Origin: an uncultured Pelosinus sp.
Lineage (GTDB): Bacteria > Bacillota > Negativicutes > UMGS1260
NCBI GenBank assembly: GCA_900550105.1
Contig: URQW01000059.1
Coordinates: 1 to 16,022 of the forward strand
Direction: 5' to 3'
DNA: 16,022 bases
The notes under the pieces were generated by a model. It ran no database searches and was not told the DNA's origin. It saw nothing but the letters and a program-made list of their open reading frames with translations. Position 1 is the stretch's first letter. Every line of letters starts with the position of its first letter. Of this stretch, positions 11,990 to 16,022 are shown one piece after another. The position numbers were made by a program, and so were the translations under genes.

Positions 11990-12379
11990 ATGTCACTTGC
12001 TACAAATGAGCGAAAAATGTGGATTAAGCTTGTAACAGGCTTTCTTATTATAACGATTTTAAAAGAAAAATCAGCCTATGGTAATCAAATTGCCGAGGAA
12101 ATTAGTCGGCTTACGGAAGCTACAATTAAGCCCAACCCCAATTTTATTTATCCGTTGCTGCGCCAAATGGAGGAAGATGGCTATGTACAAGGAAGCTGGG
12201 AGAATCCTAAGACACGGGGAAAGAGAATTTATACTTTAACTGTCTCGGGACTAGCTTATTTTGAACGTGTAAAAGAAGTCGTGAAATTTAAATTTTTAGA
12301 ACTGGAACAGTGTCAAACCGTAATGCGCCGTCTTTTATTTGGCGAAGCAATTAAAGAAAAGAGTGAGAACTATGATTAA
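11990..12379 (+). CDS. PadR family transcriptional regulator of the adjacent efflux genes
   Basis: This 129-aa, single-domain PadR protein starts at ATG 11990 behind AAGAGGTG (11977-11984). The winged helix is clear: FLIITILKEKSAYGNQIAEEI (helices 1-2), then NPNFIYPLLRQMEEDGYV (recognition helix) and a wing with WENPKTRGKRIYTLTVSG. The C-terminal 35 residues form one long helix for dimerisation. It lacks the Vir_act_alpha_C domain of the PadR at 258-797, so the two regulators belong to different subgroups. Its end overlaps the start of the HlyD-type gene by 8 bases, and it lies behind a palindromic operator candidate. It is most likely a drug-responsive repressor of its own operon, as with LmrR-type regulators; the ligand is unknown. 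Confidence 0.92.
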   Translation: MSLATNERKMWIKLVTGFLIITILKEKSAYGNQIAEEISRLTEATIKPNPNFIYPLLRQMEEDGYVQGSWENPKTRGKRIYTLTVSGLAYFERVKEVVKFKFLELEQCQTVMRRLLFGEAIKEKSENYD

Positions 12380-13391
12380 AATAAAGAACTTTAGTAAGCG
12401 CCAGATCACGATAGCAGCTAGTGCGGTTGTAGGAGTTCTGACTGCAGCGGGCTTTTGGTGGTGGACTATTTCTAGCAGTATAATTTCGACAGATGATGCT
12501 AGAGTTAAAAATAACATAGTCAATGTAAGCACTAAGATTCCTGGACAAATTGATAAATTGCTGGTAAAAGAAGGCGAGTATGTAGAAGCTGGCCAAATTC
12601 TTGCTGAGATAGACAGCAGCTCTTTGAAAATTCAGGTGGAACAGGCTCAGGCTAATTTGAATTCGACTCAGGCAAAATTGGCTTCGCTTCAAGTGGGAAG
12701 CCGTCCACAGCAAGTTACTCAGTCCGAGGCTTCTGTTGAACAAGCAGCGGCAAATTTAGCGAATGCGCAAAAAAATTATGAACGAGTTGAAAGACTGTTC
12801 GAACAAGGCGCTATAGCGGAACAGCAACGTGACGCGAGTCAAACTGCTCTAAAAGTAGCAGAATCTCAATATAATGGCGCTACAGCAGGATTGAGTCTCA
12901 TGAACGAGGGGGCTACAGAGCAAGATCGCCAAGCTGCCAAGGCTCAAGTTGACCAAGCGTTTGCTGCATTAAAAAATGCTCAACTACAGTTGGAGTATTC
13001 CGTAATCAAAGCGCCTGTTGCTGGTGTTGTTGCTAAAGTACCTATCGATATAGGAGAGATGGTGGCAGTAGGTCAGACTTTATACAGTGTTACCAATCCG
13101 GCTGACGCTTGGATTGAGGCAAATATAGAGGAAACAGAAGTTGGAAAAGTTAAACTAGGGCAGCAAGTCGATTTTATTGTTGATGCTTATCCAGGAAAAA
13201 CTTTAAAAGGAGAAGTCATGGATATTGGCGCGGCTACAGGATCACAATTTGCGTTGCTGCCTGCTGATAATAGTTCAGGCAATTTCACGAAAGTGACGCA
13301 ACGCCTTGCTGTGAAAATCAAAGTGATTGACGCAGAAAACTTAATTTTAAAGCCTGGCATGTCTTCTACTGTTAAAATTCATACAAGGTAG
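12372..13391 (+). CDS. HlyD/EmrA-type membrane fusion protein (efflux adaptor)
   Basis: The gene starts at ATG 12372, overlapping the regulator stop by 8 bases, with AAGAGTGAG just upstream. The 339-aa protein has one N-terminal membrane helix (about 11-33, IAASAVVGVLTAAGFWWWT). A lipoyl half-motif follows at about 45-85 (IVNVSTKIPGQIDKLLVKEG), then a long Gln/Ala-rich coiled-coil hairpin (about 88-215), the second lipoyl half (VIKAPVAGVVAKVPIDIGEM) and a beta-barrel domain ending in KPGMSSTVKI. The stretch NFTKVTQRLAVKIKV matches EmrA-type adaptors. These proteins link an inner-membrane exporter to the cell exterior or to an outer-membrane channel. No TolC-like gene is in the window. The exporter gene follows directly. 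Confidence 0.93.
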   Translation: MIKIKNFSKRQITIAASAVVGVLTAAGFWWWTISSSIISTDDARVKNNIVNVSTKIPGQIDKLLVKEGEYVEAGQILAEIDSSSLKIQVEQAQANLNSTQAKLASLQVGSRPQQVTQSEASVEQAAANLANAQKNYERVERLFEQGAIAEQQRDASQTALKVAESQYNGATAGLSLMNEGATEQDRQAAKAQVDQAFAALKNAQLQLEYSVIKAPVAGVVAKVPIDIGEMVAVGQTLYSVTNPADAWIEANIEETEVGKVKLGQQVDFIVDAYPGKTLKGEVMDIGAATGSQFALLPADNSSGNFTKVTQRLAVKIKVIDAENLILKPGMSSTVKIHTR

Positions 13392-13400
13392 GTGGAAGAA

Positions 13401-14987
13401 ATGCTAGAGTCTATAACTCAAAAACCCCATAAGTATCTGGTTCTATTTACTGTTTCACTGGGAACCGTGCTAAGTGGTTATGTAACAAGCTCTTTAGATA
13501 TTGCTTTATCCAATATTATGAATACCTTTGGTTTTACTATGGATACGGTTACTTGGGTATTGCTTTCTTACATGATTCCTTATGGCGCTACCTTGCCAAT
13601 CATGGGGAAGTTTGGTGATCAATTCGGACGTAAAAAAATGTATGTTAGCGGACTTGTTGTCTTTACACTAGCGACAATGATGGTTGGTTTAGCTTGGAGC
13701 AGTAGTTCTGTCATTGGATTTCGAGTATTGCAGGGGCTTGGGGCAGCGATGTTTTTCCCTAATGCTATGACTTTGGTATCTGATGCCTTTCCACCGAATG
13801 AACGCGGCCAAGCTATGGGGATGTGGGGGGCTTTTGCTGCTTCCGGCGCTGTACTTGGACCGACTGTTGGTGGTTATATTGTCGAGTATATGAATTGGCG
13901 CATGCTCTTTAATAGCATTGTACCAATTTCCGCCTTGGGAATTATCTTGGCCGTGACAGTACTGCAAGAGTCGGAACTTGGCAATGTTTCCGAAAGAATC
14001 GACTATGTTGGCGGTATCACACTGGTAACAAGTTTAAGCACTTTGATTATTGCTTTAAATCGTGGGGCGAAAGAAGGCTGGACTTCCCTTTATATTCTTA
14101 GTTTATTTACAATTATGCTTTTCAGTATGGCGGCTTTTTTATATGTAGAAAGTCATAGCGACGCTCCATTAGTAGATTTGCATTTATTTGAAAACACCAC
14201 CTTTGCAGCAGCCAATATTGTTGGTTTTCTAACCTTCATGGCTTTAAATGGCGGTTTGTTTTTAATTCCCTTTTTTCTAAGAAATATTTTACACTATACG
14301 CCGATTCATGCCGGTCTTGCTTTATTTCCCTTAATCGGTTCGATGATACTATTAGCTCCGATGGGAGGAAAATTGGCTGACCGGGCGGGTGGCAAACTTC
14401 CAACTTTAGCCGGAATGACGCTACTATCTATTTCACTCTATTCTTTTCACACGATGACAAGCGATACAGGGTATTTATTTATTGCTGTGCGATTGGTTTT
14501 GATGGGGGCCGGGCTCGCATTGACTATGTCTCCTTTATCGAACGCGGCTATGGCCACTTTGCCCAAAGAAAAAACGGGTGTAGGCTCAGGCGTTTTTAAT
14601 CTATTTAAAAATGTTGGCGGCAGTGTGGGAATTGCTGTTTTAGGGACTATTCTAGATCAGAGACAGGTATTTCATCGTGAGATACTTTCTAACCATATTG
14701 ATAGTTTTTCCTTACTAGCGCAACAAGTTATATCAACATTGCAGGCCGGTTTTGTACTGAATGGTATGCCGGTAAGCCAGGCTTATACAGCGGCGCTTGC
14801 TGTTCTACAGTCAATGGTCGAACAGCAAGCGGCAGTGATGGCCTATGGTGATACTTTTCAGATTGCCGCATTACTAGCAAGTGGCGGCATTATTGCGTCA
14901 TTGCTAATTGGTAAGTCTGCGAAACCCGTTTCAAAAGAAGCAGCTTTAGGCGATTCGGAGTCTGTATCATCAGTTTCAAGTTCGTAA
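13401..14987 (+). CDS. DHA2-family MFS drug exporter (EmrB/QacA type)
   Basis: This protein of 528 aa starts at ATG 13401, behind AGGTGG (13390-13395). An in-frame GTG at 13392, immediately after the adaptor stop, lies within that site. It has the length and about 14 hydrophobic segments of proton-driven DHA2 exporters. Visible motifs: LDIALSNIM (31-40, motif D1 with Asp33), motif A GKFGDQFGRKK (69-79), motif B with Arg108 in FRVLQG, and antiporter motif C GAFAASGAVLGPTVGG (143-158). The Asp/Arg pairs expected for proton coupling are present in the N-terminal half. The C-terminus ends in a Ser-rich cytoplasmic tail. With the adaptor and the PadR-type repressor it forms a three-gene operon, probably for export of hydrophobic or cationic toxic compounds; the substrate cannot be told from sequence. 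Confidence 0.95.
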   Translation: MLESITQKPHKYLVLFTVSLGTVLSGYVTSSLDIALSNIMNTFGFTMDTVTWVLLSYMIPYGATLPIMGKFGDQFGRKKMYVSGLVVFTLATMMVGLAWSSSSVIGFRVLQGLGAAMFFPNAMTLVSDAFPPNERGQAMGMWGAFAASGAVLGPTVGGYIVEYMNWRMLFNSIVPISALGIILAVTVLQESELGNVSERIDYVGGITLVTSLSTLIIALNRGAKEGWTSLYILSLFTIMLFSMAAFLYVESHSDAPLVDLHLFENTTFAAANIVGFLTFMALNGGLFLIPFFLRNILHYTPIHAGLALFPLIGSMILLAPMGGKLADRAGGKLPTLAGMTLLSISLYSFHTMTSDTGYLFIAVRLVLMGAGLALTMSPLSNAAMATLPKEKTGVGSGVFNLFKNVGGSVGIAVLGTILDQRQVFHREILSNHIDSFSLLAQQVISTLQAGFVLNGMPVSQAYTAALAVLQSMVEQQAAVMAYGDTFQIAALLASGGIIASLLIGKSAKPVSKEAALGDSESVSSVSSS

Positions 14988-14993
14988 ATTTAT

Positions 14994-15027
14994 AAAGCTA
15001 TCTGCTTTTTTTGCAGATAGCTTTTTT
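14994..15027 (+). terminator. Strong terminator of the efflux operon
   Basis: AAAGCTATCTGC (14994-15005) pairs perfectly with GCAGATAGCTTT (15013-15024) across a T7 loop, followed by further T residues. It lies about 6 bases after the exporter stop and ends the operon. Confidence 0.9.
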
Positions 15028-15098
15028 ATAAACTGACGGGAAAATGGCACCTATAAAAATAATTGAAAATAAAATATAAGCAAAGGAGGCGTATTCTA

Positions 15099-15842
15099 TT
15101 GCGTAAGTATTTATTACAGAAAGATTCAACGGACTTAAGAGATTATATTTTTTGCACAACTTGTTTTAAAGAAGTAAAAGCTTTGCCAGTGAAAATAGAC
15201 CTTCGCGAGAAATGTAGTCCCATTGTTGATCAAGGGCAGCTGGGTTCTTGCACTGCCAATGCGATTGCCAGTGGTTTACGTGAATATATGTTGAAAGCTA
15301 CGAATGCCTGGGTTGCCTTGTCACGCTTATTTCTGTACTGGGAGGAACGATATTTCGAGGGAACTGTGAAGGAAGATAGTGGAGCTCAAATTCGTGATGG
15401 CATGAAAGTATTACAAAAAATTGGCGTGTGTCCTGAAGCGAATTGGCCATATAATATTCACACATTTACACAATCCCCGACGGAGCAAGAGCTTGTCGCT
15501 GCTGCTCCTTATAAAATAGCGGAATATCATCGGATTACTTCTTTAATTCAGATCAAAGCGTCTGTTGCAGAAGCGCTTCCCGTAGTTATTGGGATGGAAG
15601 TGTATTCATCATTTGAAGGGAAAGACGTAGCTGCTACGGGTCTTGTTCCTTTACCTAAAGCAGACGTGGAAGAACTGCTTGGCGGCCATGCCGTACTTGT
15701 TGTTGGCTATGATGATTCTAACGAGCAATTCGTTGTAAGAAATTCTTGGGGAGTAAAATGGGGTGACCAAGGGTATTTTTATCTTCCTTATGACTATTAT
15801 CGGAAAGGCTATATCAATGACTGTTGGACTAGTAGAGGATAG
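15099..15842 (+). CDS. Papain-family (C1A) cysteine protease without an obvious signal peptide
   Basis: The start is TTG 15099, placed by AAAGGAGG (15082-15089) nine bases upstream; an upstream in-frame ATA-region start lacks a site. The 247-aa protein is a compact papain-like domain. Visible catalytic residues: oxyanion Gln45 and nucleophile Cys51 in DQGQLGSCTANA, His197 in GGHAVLVVGYDD and Asn215 in RNSWGVKWGDQGYFYLP. These are the classical papain motifs in order. There is no Sec signal peptide and only about 35 residues before the core, so the usual inhibitory propeptide is missing or greatly reduced. Bacterial forms like this may act inside the cell or be exported without a standard leader. 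A terminator separates it from the efflux operon, so it is probably a single-gene unit. The substrate is unknown. Confidence 0.92.
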   Translation: MRKYLLQKDSTDLRDYIFCTTCFKEVKALPVKIDLREKCSPIVDQGQLGSCTANAIASGLREYMLKATNAWVALSRLFLYWEERYFEGTVKEDSGAQIRDGMKVLQKIGVCPEANWPYNIHTFTQSPTEQELVAAAPYKIAEYHRITSLIQIKASVAEALPVVIGMEVYSSFEGKDVAATGLVPLPKADVEELLGGHAVLVVGYDDSNEQFVVRNSWGVKWGDQGYFYLPYDYYRKGYINDCWTSRG

Positions 15843-15903
15843 AGAAGTATCAAAACTTGGTCAAGAAATATTATTTTACTAAATACGAAGTTCTAAAGAA
15901 AAT

Positions 15904-15932
15904 TTGACAAAGCGTTCGATAAGGTGTAAGAT
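15904..15932 (+). promoter_or_regulatory. Promoter of initiator tRNA
   Basis: A consensus TTGACA (15904-15909) and TAAGAT (15927-15932) are spaced by 17 bases, placing the start near 15939, seven bases before the tRNA. This is the strongest -35 box in the window and suits a highly expressed tRNA. Confidence 0.85.
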
Positions 15933-15945
15933 AAGGAAACAACGA

Positions 15946-16021
15946 CGCGGGGTGGAGCAGCTGGCAGCTCGTCGGGCTCATAACCCGAAGGTCACAGGTT
16001 CAAGTCCTGTCCCCGCAACCA
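15946..16021 (+). tRNA. Initiator tRNA-fMet (anticodon CAU)
   Basis: The anticodon CAT sits in a loop framed by three consecutive G-C pairs (GGG/CCC), and the first acceptor position is an unpaired C1 opposite A72 (CGCGGGG versus CCCCGCA). Both are hallmarks of the initiator tRNA rather than elongator tRNA-Met. The CCA is encoded at 16019-16021, at the very end of the window. The gene is complete or within a base of complete. Confidence 0.96.
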
Positions 16022-16022
16022 T

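Overview
The window is about 16 kb of AT-rich, low-GC DNA with strong Shine-Dalgarno sites, frequent GTG and TTG starts and intrinsic hairpin terminators. This points to a Firmicutes-type genome. An HlyD/EmrA-type adaptor paired with a 14-helix DHA2 exporter would suit a diderm Firmicute (Negativicutes such as Sporomusa/Pelosinus relatives), but that placement is inference and Gram-positive relatives also carry such pairs.

Left host segment (1-1818). The tail of an unrecognised gene ends in a terminator. A divergent pair follows: padR (minus strand) and padC (plus strand), the regulator and the phenolic acid decarboxylase that turns hydroxycinnamic acids into vinylphenols. Between them lies a long inverted repeat with a central ATGT-8N-ACAT motif, the expected PadR operator. 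Behind padC is a decayed esterase that keeps only its C-terminal part. It may once have released the cinnamic acids that PadC consumes. Next is a tRNA-Arg (UCU) gene with a good promoter.

Integrated element (1772-10173). The 3' part of tRNA-Arg plus flank, 58 bp, is repeated exactly at 10116-10173, so an 8,344-bp element sits in the tRNA gene. The intact tRNA is rebuilt at the left and a tRNA 3' fragment is left at the right. Content in order: tyrosine integrase; small two-helix membrane protein; Cys-rich unknown protein; a 627-bp gene-free stretch with a highly structured RNA candidate; a 62-aa protein; a protein with three excisionase-like HTH repeats behind an operator-like inverted repeat; a candidate PD-(D/E)XK nuclease; a helicase-like ATPase broken by a one-base frameshift in an A-run; a non-coding, origin-like stretch; an AT-rich unknown gene; a GIY-YIG protein (minus strand); and a second, catalytic-core-only tyrosine recombinase whose promoter lies between inverted repeats. 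No relaxase, capsid, portal, terminase or lysis gene is visible. It therefore looks like a small satellite-like or decayed integrative element, not a full prophage or conjugative element.

Right host segment (10174-16022). The displaced original tRNA terminator is followed by a possible 43-aa small ORF, an unknown 130-aa protein and a DUF5677-like helical protein. Then comes a drug-efflux operon: a PadR-type repressor with a palindromic operator, an HlyD/EmrA-type adaptor and a DHA2 MFS exporter, tightly coupled and ended by a strong terminator. A papain-family cysteine protease without an obvious signal peptide follows, and the window ends with an initiator tRNA-fMet gene with a textbook promoter.

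The observation most worth follow-up is the structured RNA at about 3.77-4.01 kb, which has at least seven self-consistent helices in an element gap. By memory only, it resembles HEARO/omega-RNA scaffolds, yet no IscB gene is present.
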